The notes beneath the pieces are model-generated. The model saw only the letters and a program-made list of their open reading frames with translations. It did not search any database and had not been told where the DNA came from. From Polynucleobacter necessarius (GTDB lineage: Bacteria > Pseudomonadota > Gammaproteobacteria > Burkholderiales > Burkholderiaceae), in contig NZ_LT615227.1 in assembly GCF_900096755.1 (NCBI RefSeq), positions 1,455,822-1,519,821 of the forward strand: 64,000 nucleotides of DNA. Direction: 5' to 3'. A program made the translations under genes and the position numbers. Below are positions 10,705-20,362 of this stretch, piece by piece; within the stretch, counting starts at the first letter, position 1; every line of letters begins with the position of its first letter.

Positions 10705-10710
10705 TATACT
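10705..10710 (+). promoter_or_regulatory. Candidate -10 element of the cytochrome c genes
   Basis: TATACT lies about 40 bp before the first cytochrome start codon. No convincing -35 was found. If used, transcription would begin near 10717, just upstream of the FNR-type box. Confidence 0.35.
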
Positions 10711-10719
10711 CTTCCCAAA

Positions 10720-10733
10720 TTGATCTAAATCAA
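10720..10733. promoter_or_regulatory. Perfect FNR/ANR-type binding site
   Basis: TTGATCTAAATCAA is an exact match to the TTGAT-N4-ATCAA consensus of the FNR/ANR/FixK family. It is centred 18.5 bp before the ATG at 10745, between the divergent MoxR-like gene and the cytochrome c pair. If the TATACT at 10705-10710 is the -10 element, a bound regulator would sit just downstream of the transcription start, which suggests repression under low oxygen. Activation of the leftward moxR-type operon from a distance is an alternative. Confidence 0.6.
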
Positions 10734-10744
10734 ACTCATTAATA

Positions 10745-11119
10745 ATGATTGCCATGAAAAAACTCTCAATTCTTCCTCATTTGGCCGTTGCTGCAACTTT
10801 AGCCTTTGCTGGTTCTGTTGCTCAGGCTGATGAAGTAAAAGGTACCGCTGCTGCAGGTAACGCTAAGGTTTGGCTCTGCGTTGGTTGCCACTCCATTCCT
10901 GACTATCGTGCTGATTACCCACTGGTATACAAAGTGCCAATGTTGGGCGGTCAAAATGCTGCTTATATTTCAAGTGCATTGGCTGCTTATAAAAAAGGCG
11001 AAAGAAAGCATCCAACAATGCGTTCTATTGCCGCTAGCCTTTCTGATCAAGATATGGCTGACATCGGCGAATACTATGCTGCGCAAACAGCCAGCTCACC
11101 TAACAACCCATTGAAGTGA
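10745..11119 (+). CDS. Periplasmic class I cytochrome c (monohaem), first of a pair
   Basis: The product has an N-terminal signal peptide (MKKLSILPHL followed by an Ala-rich core ending near AGSVAQA) and a single covalent haem motif WLCVGCHSIPDY, plus a likely axial Met in HPTMRSIA. Mature size is about 98 residues, like c4/c5-type electron carriers. The ATG at 10745 is listed; an in-frame ATG at 10754 gives the tidier MKK signal start and neither has a clear ribosome site. A second cytochrome gene follows 35 bp later. They presumably carry electrons for a dehydrogenase or terminal oxidase encoded elsewhere. The FNR-type box just upstream suggests oxygen-linked control. Confidence 0.88.
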   Translation: MIAMKKLSILPHLAVAATLAFAGSVAQADEVKGTAAAGNAKVWLCVGCHSIPDYRADYPLVYKVPMLGGQNAAYISSALAAYKKGERKHPTMRSIAASLSDQDMADIGEYYAAQTASSPNNPLK

Positions 11120-11154
11120 TTCATTGATAAAGATACATAGAGATAGATACTTTT

Positions 11155-11508
11155 ATGAAATTTGCACTTATTACTGCAGTTTTGCTCTCCAGCATTGGTT
11201 TAACAAGCGTGGCAAATGCTGCTAGCGTGGACAAAGGTCAGGCGTTGGTAGAAAAGGCTAATTGCGCCTCTTGCCACGGTGCTGGTCTGAATGCCCCAAT
11301 CTTGCCGGCTTATCCTAAGTTAGCTGGACAGTACGCTGACTATGTTTATTACGCCTTAAAAGCGTACAAAGTGGGTAATGGCAATGCTCAGTTTGGTCGT
11401 AATAACGCTGTAATGGGCTCTCAAGTGCAAAACTTCAGCGATGCTGATTTGCAAGATATCGCCGCTTATGTTGCTTCTTTGCCAGGAAACTTTGTAATTA
11501 AGAAGTGA
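11155..11508 (+). CDS. Periplasmic class I cytochrome c (monohaem), second of a pair
   Basis: The 117-residue precursor has a signal peptide (MKFALITAVLLSS to about ANAAS) and the haem motif ANCASCHGAGLNAPILPAYP. A likely axial Met is in NNAVMGSQVQNF, and the C-terminal helix DLQDIAAYVASLPG is typical of cytochrome c553/c4 halves. It shares the pattern YPKLAGQYADYVYYALKAYK with the first cytochrome, so the pair probably arose by duplication and may mimic a split dihaem c4. It follows the first gene by 35 bp and is closed by a strong terminator shared with the convergent gntR gene. Confidence 0.88.
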   Translation: MKFALITAVLLSSIGLTSVANAASVDKGQALVEKANCASCHGAGLNAPILPAYPKLAGQYADYVYYALKAYKVGNGNAQFGRNNAVMGSQVQNFSDADLQDIAAYVASLPGNFVIKK

Positions 11509-11533
11509 TTTCCCAGCTTCGGCTACTTAAAAT

Positions 11534-11568
11534 AAAGGCTTAGATTAATACTCTAAGCCTTTATTTTT
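11534..11568. terminator. Bidirectional terminator between cytochrome c and gntR
   Basis: The 11-bp perfect stem AAAGGCTTAGA / TCTAAGCCTTT has a 7-nt loop and a T-rich tract on the right, with an A-rich tract on the left. It sits between two convergent genes. Confidence 0.85.
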
Positions 11569-11594
11569 TATAGGTATTTATAAAAAAATAATTC

Positions 11595-12233
11595 TTATTT
11601 AACTGCCTCTAGGCCGCGGGCCAGGTGGTTACGCATTGCGAGCTCGGCCGCCACAGGGTCTCTCTTGAGGATGGCCTGCAGAATCTGGCGATGCTCCAAT
11701 AGTGAGCTCTGCAGTCGACCGGTTCTACTCAAGGAGTCTCGTCTTTGTAGCTTCAGAACCTTTCTAAGGTCCTCAATAACACCATTCATCCAGCGATTTC
11801 CTGCGATTTCTTGTATCAACTCATGAAATCGGACGTTTACCTCAAAAAACTGCTCAGCATCACGATCTGCAGCCGCCTTTTCTAGACGGTGGTGAATATC
11901 GTCTAGCTGAGTCAATTGGGCTTCGGTAGCTTTAAGGGCGGTTTCTTTGGCCGCTTGACCCTCCAGCAGGGAGAGGATGGTAAAAATTTGCTCTAAATCA
12001 CCACGATCAACCTCGGTTACGTAGGCGCCACGACGCAATTTCATCGTAACAAGGCCCTCAGATGCCAAAACCTTAATGGCTTCACGCATTGGGGTGCGAC
12101 TAATACCAAATTGAATCGCTAAGCTTTGTTCGTCTAACCAGCTTCCAGGGGTCAATTCATGGGCAAAAATCTGCGCTCTGAGGCGTTCAGCTACGTCCTC
12201 GTATAGTGGTCTGTTATTCAGTTTTGTATTCAT
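11595..12233 (-). CDS. GntR-family transcriptional regulator (FadR subfamily, FCD domain)
   Basis: The 212-residue protein has an N-terminal winged helix-turn-helix (about 10-75) with the GntR signature LDEQSLAIQFGISRTPMREA and an all-helical FCD ligand domain (about 85-210), containing FFEVNVRFHELIQEIAGN with His and Asn residues typical of metal/acid-binding FCD domains. It is divergent from the mcm operon with 95 bp between start codons. The likely role is control of the propionyl-CoA/methylmalonyl-CoA pathway genes, with an organic acid or acyl-CoA as effector; this is inferred from position only. Two inverted repeats in the shared intergenic region are candidate operators. No regulator of this exact context is named here. 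Confidence 0.88.
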   Translation of the reverse strand: MNTKLNNRPLYEDVAERLRAQIFAHELTPGSWLDEQSLAIQFGISRTPMREAIKVLASEGLVTMKLRRGAYVTEVDRGDLEQIFTILSLLEGQAAKETALKATEAQLTQLDDIHHRLEKAAADRDAEQFFEVNVRFHELIQEIAGNRWMNGVIEDLRKVLKLQRRDSLSRTGRLQSSLLEHRQILQAILKRDPVAAELAMRNHLARGLEAVK

Positions 12234-12289
12234 AATTATATATACAATAACTTTACAAATATCAAATTGTCAAGCAAAATGTCTGACAT
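12224..12289. promoter_or_regulatory. Candidate GntR operators in the gntR-mcm intergenic region
   Basis: Two inverted repeats are visible. TTGTAT (12224-12229) pairs with ATACAA (12242-12247) around the gntR start codon. ATGTC-T-GACAT (12279-12289) is an 11-bp palindrome with the central GT-N3-AC that many FadR/LldR-type GntR sites carry. The first could give autoregulation and the second control of mcm, whose GTG start is 40 bp further on. Confidence 0.4.
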
Positions 12290-12328
12290 ATTTAGCAACT
12301 TTGTAATAAAGCCAACCGGGAGTGCTTT

Positions 12329-14506
12329 GTGAGTTCAGAAAAGAAAAGTTCGTCTAATCAATCATGGCCATCAGTACCAGAAACCAATCTGGACGCATGG
12401 AAAAAATCCGCACCTAATGGTGATGTTGATTCATTGGGCTGGAAAACGCCTGATGGAATTCATTTAAAAGCGCTTTACACATCTTCGGATATTGAAGGTC
12501 TTAATTACACCGATACCTTGCCAGGTTTTGAGCCATTCGTTCGTGGACCCCAGGCAACAATGTATTCAGTGCGTCCTTGGACTATTCGCCAATACGCAGG
12601 TTTCTCTACTGCGGAAGAATCCAATGCTTTCTATCGCAAAGCCTTAGATGCGGGTGGTCAAGGCGTATCAGTTGCTTTTGACTTAGCAACACATCGTGGC
12701 TATGACTCGGATCACCCTCGTGTAACTGGTGATGTTGGTAAAGCTGGAGTGGCGATTGATTCGGTTGAAGATATGAAGATCTTGTTTGATGGCATTCCAT
12801 TGGACAAGGTGTCAGTCTCCATGACCATGAACGGCGCGGTATTACCGGTATTGGCTGGCTATATCGTTGCCAGCGAAGAGCAAGGCGTAAAGCAAGAGCA
12901 GTTATCCGGAACCATTCAGAATGACATTCTGAAAGAGTTCATGGTGCGTAATACCTATATTTATCCGCCAGAACCATCAATGCGCATCATTGGCGACATC
13001 ATTGAATACACGGCTAAACATATGCCGAAATTTAACTCGATTTCGATCTCGGGTTATCACATGCAAGAAGCTGGCGCCAATCAAGTATTGGAATTGGCAT
13101 TCACTCTAGCTGACGGTAAAGAGTATGTAAAAACGGTGCTTGCTAAAGGCTTGGATGTTGATGGTTTTGCAGGACGCCTTTCATTCTTTTTTGCAATCGG
13201 CATGAATTTCTATCTTGAGGTTGCTAAGTTACGCGCTGCTCGTTTGTTGTGGTGGCGCATTATGAAGTCCTTCGAGCCAAAGAATCCAAAATCCTTGATG
13301 CTCCGTACGCACTGCCAAACTTCTGGCTGGTCTTTGACAGAACAAGACCCATACAACAACGTAGTGAGAACAACGGTTGAGGCAATGGCAGCGGTATTTG
13401 GCGGAACTCAATCCCTGCACACCAACTCATTAGATGAAGCAATCGCACTTCCTTCTGAGTTCTCAAGTCGTATTGCCCGCAACACCCAATTAATTCTCCA
13501 AGAAGAAACCCATATTCCTAGTGTGATCGATCCATGGGCCGGTTCTTACATGATGGAGAACCTTACTCAAGAGATGGCTGACAAGGCTTGGGAAATCATC
13601 CAAGAAGTTGAAGCAATGGGCGGCATGACTAAGGCTGTTGAAAGTGGTTGGGCCAAATTGAAGATTGAAGCGGCTGCAGCTGAGAAGCAAGCCAAAATTG
13701 ACTCCGGCTCTGATGTCATTGTTGGCGTGAATAAATACAAACTTGGTAAAGAAGATCTCGTTGATGTATTGATGATCGATAACGATCGAGTGCGCGAAGA
13801 TCAAGTTGCTCGCCTAAAAGATATCAAGGCGAAGCGTGACAATCAAAAAGTCAAAGCTGCATTAGAGGCTTTGACTAAAGCTGCGGAAGATAACTCTGGA
13901 AACTTGTTGGAATTATCGGTAAATGCAATTCGTTTACGCGCAACAGTGGGCGAAGTATCCGATGCATTAGAAACAGTTTACGGGCGCCATCGCGCCGATA
14001 CTCAAAAGGTGACCGGTGTGTATGCAGCTGCTTATGACTCAGCCGAAGGTTGGGCAAAACTTCAAACAGAAATCGCTGACTTTGCAAAAGACTTTGGTCG
14101 TCGCCCTCGCGTGATGATTGCTAAGCTTGGTCAAGATGGCCATGATCGTGGTGCAAAAGTGGTTGCCACTGCTTATGCTGACTTGGGCTTTGACGTGGAT
14201 ATTGGACCGTTGTTCCAAACCCCAGAAGAGTGTGCACGCCAAGCGATTGAGAATGACGTTCATGCCTTGGGTGTATCCACCTTGGCGGCCGGCCACAAAA
14301 CTCTGGCGCCAGCCATCATTGCTGAATTGAAAAAACAAGGTTCAGACGACATTATTGTGTTCGTTGGTGGCGTCATACCAAGACAAGACTATGAATTCCT
14401 GTACGAAGCAGGTGTTAAGGGAATCTACGGCCCTGGCACGCCAATTCCGGCTTCGGCTAAGGATGTGCTTGAGCAGATCCGCAAGTCTGTTAATAAACCA
14501 GCTTAA
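12329..14506 (+). CDS. scpA: Methylmalonyl-CoA mutase, single-chain form
   Basis: This adenosylcobalamin-dependent enzyme interconverts (R)-methylmalonyl-CoA and succinyl-CoA. The 725-residue chain holds the substrate-binding TIM barrel (about 40-420; typical segments [18 protein letters not shown] and [17 protein letters not shown]) and a C-terminal B12 domain with DGHDRGAKV, whose His605 should ligate cobalt, followed by [12 protein letters not shown] and FVGGVIP. Length matches the homodimeric ScpA/MutB type (about 715-730). The start is GTG with a GGAG ribosome site 6 nt upstream. It heads a rightward operon with its G-protein chaperone MeaB 14 nt downstream, then carboxylase subunits and epimerase. 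No lesion is seen. Confidence 0.96.
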   Translation: MSSEKKSSSNQSWPSVPETNLDAWKKSAPNGDVDSLGWKTPDGIHLKALYTSSDIEGLNYTDTLPGFEPFVRGPQATMYSVRPWTIRQYAGFSTAEESNAFYRKALDAGGQGVSVAFDLATHRGYDSDHPRVTGDVGKAGVAIDSVEDMKILFDGIPLDKVSVSMTMNGAVLPVLAGYIVASEEQGVKQEQLSGTIQNDILKEFMVRNTYIYPPEPSMRIIGDIIEYTAKHMPKFNSISISGYHMQEAGANQVLELAFTLADGKEYVKTVLAKGLDVDGFAGRLSFFFAIGMNFYLEVAKLRAARLLWWRIMKSFEPKNPKSLMLRTHCQTSGWSLTEQDPYNNVVRTTVEAMAAVFGGTQSLHTNSLDEAIALPSEFSSRIARNTQLILQEETHIPSVIDPWAGSYMMENLTQEMADKAWEIIQEVEAMGGMTKAVESGWAKLKIEAAAAEKQAKIDSGSDVIVGVNKYKLGKEDLVDVLMIDNDRVREDQVARLKDIKAKRDNQKVKAALEALTKAAEDNSGNLLELSVNAIRLRATVGEVSDALETVYGRHRADTQKVTGVYAAAYDSAEGWAKLQTEIADFAKDFGRRPRVMIAKLGQDGHDRGAKVVATAYADLGFDVDIGPLFQTPEECARQAIENDVHALGVSTLAAGHKTLAPAIIAELKKQGSDDIIVFVGGVIPRQDYEFLYEAGVKGIYGPGTPIPASAKDVLEQIRKSVNKPA

Positions 14507-14520
14507 TTCGGATTACAGGC

Positions 14521-15546
14521 ATGCTACAAGCTGCTGATCAAGCTCTAGTGAGTGATCTCACTGGTGCGCCTTCGCTAAAACAGCGACGTGCATTGGCGAA
14601 GATCATTACTTTGCTTGAATCAACACGCTTGGATCATCGGCATCGTGCCGATGATGTGCTTAATACGCTTCTGCCAAAGACGGGCAACTCATTTCGCCTG
14701 GGTATTTCTGGTGTGCCAGGTGTAGGCAAATCAACCTTGATAGAAACCTTGGGCTTGTATCTCATTGAGAAAGGCCATCGGGTTGCAGTATTAGCAATTG
14801 ATCCATCTTCTAGCTTATCTGGCGGATCTATCTTGGGTGACAAAACTCGCATGGAGCGCTTATCGGTTCTCGAGAATGCTTTTATTCGCCCAAGTCCATC
14901 TTCCTGCACCTTAGGCGGCGTTGCAGAAAAGACTCGTGAAGCGATGTTGGTGGCTGAGGCTGCTGGCTTTGATGTGATCATTGTTGAGACTGTGGGTGTT
15001 GGGCAAAGTGAGATCGCTGTTGCTGGTATGACAGACATGTTTCTCTTATTGCAATTACCAAATGCTGGCGATGATCTTCAGGCGATTAAAAAAGGCGTCA
15101 TGGAAATTGCTGACTTAATCGTGATTAATAAAGTGGATATTGATCCAGATGCTGCGATGCGTGCACAGCTGTTCATCACGAGTTCATTGCGTCTATTAGG
15201 ATTTCAAGGCAATCCAGATCATACATCACATGACAAAGAGTTTTGGCATCCACAAGTGATGACTTTAAGCGCTTTAGAAGGCAAGGGTGTTCCCGAACTT
15301 TGGGACAAAGTCTCTCATTTTGAAAAGCTACAAAAGGCCAATGGGAAGTTTGATTCTCGTCGCAAACAGCATGCAGGATCATGGATGTGGGATCGCATCG
15401 ATGCTGGATTAAAGAATGCATTTCGTAGTAATGAAGCTGTACAGGAGCTTCTACCAAGTTTAGTAGCACAAGTAAACCAAGGAACTATGGCCGCTGCAGT
15501 CGCCGCAAGACGATTGCTGGAGTCCATGGGGCATGAATTTTTCTAA
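14521..15546 (+). CDS. meaB: MeaB/ArgK GTPase chaperone of methylmalonyl-CoA mutase
   Basis: A G3E-family P-loop GTPase of 341 residues that protects and gates cofactor loading of the mutase. Walker A is GVPGVGKSTL (about 63-72); conserved segments AIDPSSSLSGGSILGDKTRM, SSCTLGGVAEKTREAM and IVETVGVGQSE follow, and the guanine-specificity motif is VINKVD. The C-terminal arm provides dimerisation. It starts 14 nt after the mutase and ends 10 nt before pccB with a GGAG ribosome site between. The old name argK (arginine transport kinase) is superseded for this context. Confidence is high because of gene order and full motif set. Confidence 0.95.
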   Translation: MLQAADQALVSDLTGAPSLKQRRALAKIITLLESTRLDHRHRADDVLNTLLPKTGNSFRLGISGVPGVGKSTLIETLGLYLIEKGHRVAVLAIDPSSSLSGGSILGDKTRMERLSVLENAFIRPSPSSCTLGGVAEKTREAMLVAEAAGFDVIIVETVGVGQSEIAVAGMTDMFLLLQLPNAGDDLQAIKKGVMEIADLIVINKVDIDPDAAMRAQLFITSSLRLLGFQGNPDHTSHDKEFWHPQVMTLSALEGKGVPELWDKVSHFEKLQKANGKFDSRRKQHAGSWMWDRIDAGLKNAFRSNEAVQELLPSLVAQVNQGTMAAAVAARRLLESMGHEFF

Positions 15547-15556
15547 GGAGTAGGAA

Positions 15557-17089
15557 ATGAAGGAAATCATTCAACAACTGGAAGCGAAGCGTGAGCTCGC
15601 CCGATTGGGTGGCGGGCAAAAGCGTATTCAGGCTCAGCACTCAAAGGGTAAATTAACAGCCCGTGAGCGTATTGAGCTCTTGCTTGATGCTGGCACTTTC
15701 GAAGAGTGGGATATGTTTGTTGAACACCGTTGCCATGACTTTGGCATGGGTGATCAAACTGTTCCTGGCGATGGTGTTGTGACTGGTTATGGAATGATTA
15801 ACGGCCGCTTGGTATTTGTGTTCTCCCAAGACTTCACGGTTTTGGGCGGTTCTCTGTCTGAAGCCCATGCTGAAAAGATCTGCAAAATCATGGATCAGGC
15901 GCTCAAAGTTGGGGCGCCGGTAATCGGTCTAAATGACTCTGGTGGTGCGCGTATTCAAGAGGGTGTTGCTTCTCTTGGCGGCTATGCAGAAATTTTCCAG
16001 CGCAATGTGACCGCATCTGGCGTAATTCCACAGATTTCATTGATCATGGGGCCATCAGCTGGTGGTGCCGTGTACTCACCAGCCCTCACTGATTTCATCT
16101 TTATGGTGAAAGACAGCTCCTATATGTTCGTTACTGGTCCTGAAGTGGTAAAGACGGTTACTCATGAGGATGTTACTGCTGAAGAATTGGGTGGTGCGGT
16201 AACGCATTCAACTGTTTCTGGTGTGTGTGACTTAGCATTTGATAACGATGTTGACGCAATCATGATGTTGCGTCGCTTCTTCAACTACTTGCCGCTCTCT
16301 AATCGCGAAAAACCACCGTTGATTAAAGGTGCAAATCGCACAGAAGAGCCAGATTTCTCATTAGACACATTAGTCCCATCCAATCCAAATCAACCATACA
16401 ACATGAAAGAGTTGATTGAGAAGATTGTGGACGATGGTGAGTTCTTCGAATTGCAGCCTGATTACGCAAAAAATATTGTGATTGGTTTTGCGCGCATGGA
16501 AGGCCGCTCAATCGGTATCGTTGCGAATCAGCCATTAGTACTAGCTGGTTGTTTAGACATTAAGGCTTCTATTAAAGCAGCGCGTTTTGTGCGTTTCTGT
16601 GATGCTTTCAATATTCCAGTAGTGACATTGGTGGACGTCCCTGGATTTATGCCGGGTACAGCTCAAGAATACGGCGGCATCATTAAACATGGCGCTAAGT
16701 TGCTTTATGCATATGCTGATTGCACAGTGCCTAAGGTTACCCTTATTACCCGTAAAGCATACGGTGGTGCTTATGACGTGATGGCTTCTAAGCACTTACG
16801 CGGCGACGTGAACTTTGCATGGCCTTCAGCAGAAATTGCTGTGATGGGACCTAAAGGCGCGGTGGAAATTATCTTCCGTGAAGAAAAGTCTGATCCTGAG
16901 AAGATTGCGGCACGTGAAGCAGAGTACAAATCTAAGTTTGCCAACCCATTCGTGGCTGGGCGTCGTGGCTATATTGATGACGTCATTCTTCCGCACGAAA
17001 CCCGCAAGCGCATTGCTCGTTCACTAGCAATGCTCAAAGATAAAGACTTGAAGAATCCTGCGCGTAAACACGGCAACATTCCTCTGTAA
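15557..17089 (+). CDS. pccB: Propionyl-CoA carboxylase beta subunit (carboxyltransferase)
   Basis: The 510-residue carboxyltransferase subunit moves CO2 from biotin to propionyl-CoA, making (S)-methylmalonyl-CoA. It has N- and C-lobes of the crotonase fold, with [20 protein letters not shown] near the N-terminus, the oxyanion-hole region [20 protein letters not shown], and [13 protein letters not shown]. The C-lobe has [20 protein letters not shown] and [16 protein letters not shown]. Position between meaB and pccA in a mutase operon supports propionyl-CoA rather than acetyl- or methylcrotonyl-CoA as substrate. It ends with RKHGNIPL, the usual tail of this family. No lesion is seen. Confidence 0.95.
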   Translation: MKEIIQQLEAKRELARLGGGQKRIQAQHSKGKLTARERIELLLDAGTFEEWDMFVEHRCHDFGMGDQTVPGDGVVTGYGMINGRLVFVFSQDFTVLGGSLSEAHAEKICKIMDQALKVGAPVIGLNDSGGARIQEGVASLGGYAEIFQRNVTASGVIPQISLIMGPSAGGAVYSPALTDFIFMVKDSSYMFVTGPEVVKTVTHEDVTAEELGGAVTHSTVSGVCDLAFDNDVDAIMMLRRFFNYLPLSNREKPPLIKGANRTEEPDFSLDTLVPSNPNQPYNMKELIEKIVDDGEFFELQPDYAKNIVIGFARMEGRSIGIVANQPLVLAGCLDIKASIKAARFVRFCDAFNIPVVTLVDVPGFMPGTAQEYGGIIKHGAKLLYAYADCTVPKVTLITRKAYGGAYDVMASKHLRGDVNFAWPSAEIAVMGPKGAVEIIFREEKSDPEKIAAREAEYKSKFANPFVAGRRGYIDDVILPHETRKRIARSLAMLKDKDLKNPARKHGNIPL

Positions 17090-17104
17090 AGGCGCTGACA
17101 AATT

Positions 17105-19141
17105 ATGACTACGAAAATGTTTAAAAAAATTTTGATTGCTAACCGCGGCGAGATTGCTTGCCGTGTAATGATGACCGCTAAAAAGATGGGCATCAAAACG
17201 GTTGCCGTATATTCAGAGGCGGATAAAGAGGCGCGCCACGTACAGCTCGCAGATGAAGCGGTCTGCATTGGGCCTGCGCCTTCGCGTGAATCCTATCTCG
17301 TAATGGATAGAATCATTCAGGCTTGCAAAGATACCGGTGCTGAGGCAGTTCATCCTGGTTGTGGATTCCTGTCTGAGAACGAACAGTTTGCTAAGCGTTG
17401 CGAGGAAGAGGGCATTGTATTTATTGGGCCTAAACATCAATCCATCGCAGCGATGGGTGACAAGATTGCCTCTAAGAAGCTTGCTTTAGAAGCCAAGGTC
17501 AATACCATTCCTGGTTACAACGAAGCTATTGATACCAATGAAGAGGCCGTTAAGATTGCTCAAGGTATTGGTTACCCTGTGATGATTAAAGCATCTGCAG
17601 GCGGTGGCGGCAAAGGCTTGCGCGTAGCTTTTAATGACAAAGAGGCGGCCGAAGGATTTGCTGCTTGTAAAACCGAAGCGATGAATAGCTTTGGCGATGA
17701 TCGTATCTTTATCGAGAAGTTCGTTGAGGGCCCACGTCATATTGAGATCCAAGTTCTGGGCGACTCTCATGGCAATGTGGTTTACCTAAACGAACGCGAT
17801 TGCTCGATTCAGCGACGCCACCAAAAGGTGATTGAAGAGGCGCCATCACCATTCATTGATCCAGCAACTCGCAAAGCCATGGGCGAACAAGCCGTTGCTT
17901 TGGCTAAAGCAGTGAATTACCAATCTGCAGGTACTGTGGAATTCGTGGTTGGCAAGGATAAGTCTTTCTACTTCCTAGAAATGAACACTCGCTTACAGGT
18001 AGAGCATCCGGTTACAGAATCTATTACTGGCTTGGACTTAGTTGAGCAAATGATTCGCGTTGCCGCCGGTGAAAAGTTGGCATTTAAGCAAGAAGATGTA
18101 AAGCTTGATGGTTGGTCTATGGAGTGCCGTATTAACGCGGATGATCCATTCCGCAACTTCTTGCCATCAACAGGCCGTCTTGTTAAATACCGTCCACCAG
18201 AGTCTATTAATGGCGTACGCGTTGATACTGGCGTATATGAGGGTGGCGAGATCCCGATGTACTACGACTCCATGATCGCTAAGTTGATTGTTCATGGAAA
18301 AGACCGTACCGAAGCCATCGAGAAGATGCGTGCAGCTTTAAATGATTTTGTGATTCGCGGAATTCACTCCAACATTCCTTTCCAAGCGGCTTTGTTACAG
18401 CATCCACGATTTGTGAATGGCGATTTCACTACCGGCTTTATTGCTGAAGAGTATCCAGAAGGCTTTAAGAAGGATTCTGTACAGCCGGCCGATCCAAAGC
18501 GTTTGGCTGCATTAGCTGCATTTATGCGCTATCGCTATCTCCAGCATATTCAAATGATTGATGGCCAATTGGCTGGTCACGAGATGATTATTGGTAAGAA
18601 GTTTGTAGTGGTTACCGGTAAAAAATCTGGCTCAATGAGCGATCCGATTGAAGTGCCTATCCGTGTTGAGCTCAAAGATAGCATTTATTCTGTATACCTC
18701 GAAGAGGCTGATGGCGTAAGTCGTTATGACATCGTCAGCGATTGGCGCCCTGGTCAGACTTGCTTAAATGCAACTATCAACGGCACTCATAAGATCACGG
18801 CTCAGGTTGAACGTCGAGGCGTGCGCTATGAATTAATCTTGGATGGCGCTAATTTTGAATGTATGGTTCTGAGCCCATTGGGTGCTGAGCTACAGCGTCG
18901 CATGCCCGTGAAGTTACCGCCTGATACATCCAAGTTGGTGATGTCACCAATGCCGGGCTTGTTGACCAAGATTGCGGTTAAGGTTGGCGAAGCGGTTACC
19001 GCTGGTCAAAAGCTAGCCTCGATTGAAGCGATGAAGATGGAAAACACACTTTCTGCAATGCAGGATGGCGTTGTTGCTGAAATCTGCGCTAAAGAAGGCG
19101 ATAGCTTGGCTGTAGATCAATTAATCATTCGTTTTGAATAA
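17105..19141 (+). CDS. pccA: Propionyl-CoA carboxylase alpha subunit (biotin carboxylase plus biotin carrier)
   Basis: The 678-residue chain begins with the biotin carboxylase domain (FKKILIANRGEIACRVM; ATP-grasp glycine loop KASAGGGGKGLRVAF; EMNTRLQVEHPVTE), followed by the BT domain and a C-terminal biotinyl domain. The biotinylated lysine is K644 in SIEAMKMENTL. With PccB it forms the alpha6-beta6 holoenzyme. It lies 15 nt after pccB. The ATG at 17105 is used; an ATG four codons later is possible. It needs BirA, not seen in this window, for activation. Length and domain order are normal. Confidence 0.95.
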   Translation: MTTKMFKKILIANRGEIACRVMMTAKKMGIKTVAVYSEADKEARHVQLADEAVCIGPAPSRESYLVMDRIIQACKDTGAEAVHPGCGFLSENEQFAKRCEEEGIVFIGPKHQSIAAMGDKIASKKLALEAKVNTIPGYNEAIDTNEEAVKIAQGIGYPVMIKASAGGGGKGLRVAFNDKEAAEGFAACKTEAMNSFGDDRIFIEKFVEGPRHIEIQVLGDSHGNVVYLNERDCSIQRRHQKVIEEAPSPFIDPATRKAMGEQAVALAKAVNYQSAGTVEFVVGKDKSFYFLEMNTRLQVEHPVTESITGLDLVEQMIRVAAGEKLAFKQEDVKLDGWSMECRINADDPFRNFLPSTGRLVKYRPPESINGVRVDTGVYEGGEIPMYYDSMIAKLIVHGKDRTEAIEKMRAALNDFVIRGIHSNIPFQAALLQHPRFVNGDFTTGFIAEEYPEGFKKDSVQPADPKRLAALAAFMRYRYLQHIQMIDGQLAGHEMIIGKKFVVVTGKKSGSMSDPIEVPIRVELKDSIYSVYLEEADGVSRYDIVSDWRPGQTCLNATINGTHKITAQVERRGVRYELILDGANFECMVLSPLGAELQRRMPVKLPPDTSKLVMSPMPGLLTKIAVKVGEAVTAGQKLASIEAMKMENTLSAMQDGVVAEICAKEGDSLAVDQLIIRFE

Positions 19142-19150
19142 GGATTGATG

Positions 19151-19618
19151 ATGAGCGCTAAGCCATTCAAGATATTGGGAATACAACAAATCGCTATTGG
19201 CGGTGAAAGCAAAGATCGACTCAAGAAATTATGGGTTGATATGCTCGGTTTTGAATACAAGAGCACATTTGTTTCTGAGCGTGAAAACGTCGATGAAGAC
19301 ATTTGCGCTATTGGTTCTGGTGCCCATGAGATTGAGGTTGATCTCATGCAGCCTTTTGATATCGAAAAAAAGCCTGCAGTCCACCAAACTCCTTTGAACC
19401 ACATCGGCTTATGGGTAGATGATCTTCCTAAAGCGGTTGAATGGCTCGCTGCAAATGGTCTGCGATTTGCTCCTGGTGGCATTCGCAAGGGTGCTGCAGG
19501 TTACGACATTACTTTTGTTCATCCAAAAGGCAATGACGAGTTTCCAGTTAGTGGCGAAGGCGTCTTGATTGAGCTGGTTCAGGCTCCTCCAGAAGTGATT
19601 GCTGGTTTAAGTTCATAA
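19151..19618 (+). CDS. VOC-family protein, probable methylmalonyl-CoA epimerase
   Basis: The product of about 155 residues is a two-module vicinal-oxygen-chelate fold. Candidate metal ligands are His/Gln/Glu residues in [30 protein letters not shown] and [12 protein letters not shown]. Methylmalonyl-CoA epimerase converts the (S) product of the carboxylase to the (R) substrate of the mutase, exactly the missing step in this operon, so context argues for that role over glyoxalase I. The start at 19151 is chosen because the GGA at 19142-19144 is better spaced for it than for the ATG one codon earlier. The family is broad, so the specific function rests on gene order. Confidence 0.8.
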   Translation: MSAKPFKILGIQQIAIGGESKDRLKKLWVDMLGFEYKSTFVSERENVDEDICAIGSGAHEIEVDLMQPFDIEKKPAVHQTPLNHIGLWVDDLPKAVEWLAANGLRFAPGGIRKGAAGYDITFVHPKGNDEFPVSGEGVLIELVQAPPEVIAGLSS

Positions 19619-19639
19619 TTTGGCTTTATACATCTGTAA

Positions 19640-20362
19640 TTGGCAAATATCCTGGCCATCGACACCTCATCAGCGTGGTGTTCGGTGGCTTTATCTTTAA
19701 ATGGGCAGGAGCCCACTTTCCGTCATGAAGCAGTGACGGCTGGCGCTAGCCAATTGCTTTTGCCTTGGGTAGAGGCAATGTTAGAGGCCTCAAACTTCAA
19801 ATTAGGCGAGCTAGACGCGATCGCTGTTGGGATTGGTCCTGGCGCCTTTACTGGCGTTCGTTTAGGAGTTGCAGCGGCGCAGGGGTTGGCTATATCCCAG
19901 CGCTTGCCAGTAATCCCAGTGGCTAGCTTGGATGCTATAGCCGCCCAAGTAATTCAAACCCCGGCCTTTCAAAAAATAAATCCCAAGCATTTCATGATTG
20001 CGGTCGATGCCCGCATGGATGAAGTCTATTGGGCCAAGTACGAAAAGTGCGAACAACAATTACCTGTTCGTATAGGTAATATCCATTTATCAAAGCCCGA
20101 GGACATGGATCTGACTGACATTCAATATTTGGCTGGTAGTGCCATTAAAGAATATGGCGAAAGAGTATTGCAAGCAAAAAAACCATCTGCTGACTTGATT
20201 GCTACGGATGCAGACATAACGATATCTGCAATAGGCATTTTGGATGTTGCCATTCAAATGCAACAAGAGGGCCGCTCTTGTGATGTTCACGATCTTGAGC
20301 TGCTCTATATTCGCGATAAGGTTGCTTTGACTACGGTCGAGCGTATGGGGGCATTTAAGTAA
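19640..20362 (+). CDS. tsaB: TsaB, tRNA threonylcarbamoyladenosine biosynthesis protein
   Basis: This 240-residue ASKHA-fold protein is the inactive paralogue partner of TsaD in t6A37 synthesis for ANN-decoding tRNAs. Phosphate-1 motif is ILAIDTSSAWCSVAL and the conserved segment GIGPGAFTGVRLGVAAAQGLA (about 65-85) is diagnostic. TTG is the start codon, since no ATG fits before ANILAIDTSS. It follows the epimerase by 21 bp and overlaps rimI by one base (TAATG), so tsaB-rimI are coupled as in many proteobacteria. No defect is seen. Confidence 0.93.
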   Translation: MANILAIDTSSAWCSVALSLNGQEPTFRHEAVTAGASQLLLPWVEAMLEASNFKLGELDAIAVGIGPGAFTGVRLGVAAAQGLAISQRLPVIPVASLDAIAAQVIQTPAFQKINPKHFMIAVDARMDEVYWAKYEKCEQQLPVRIGNIHLSKPEDMDLTDIQYLAGSAIKEYGERVLQAKKPSADLIATDADITISAIGILDVAIQMQQEGRSCDVHDLELLYIRDKVALTTVERMGAFK

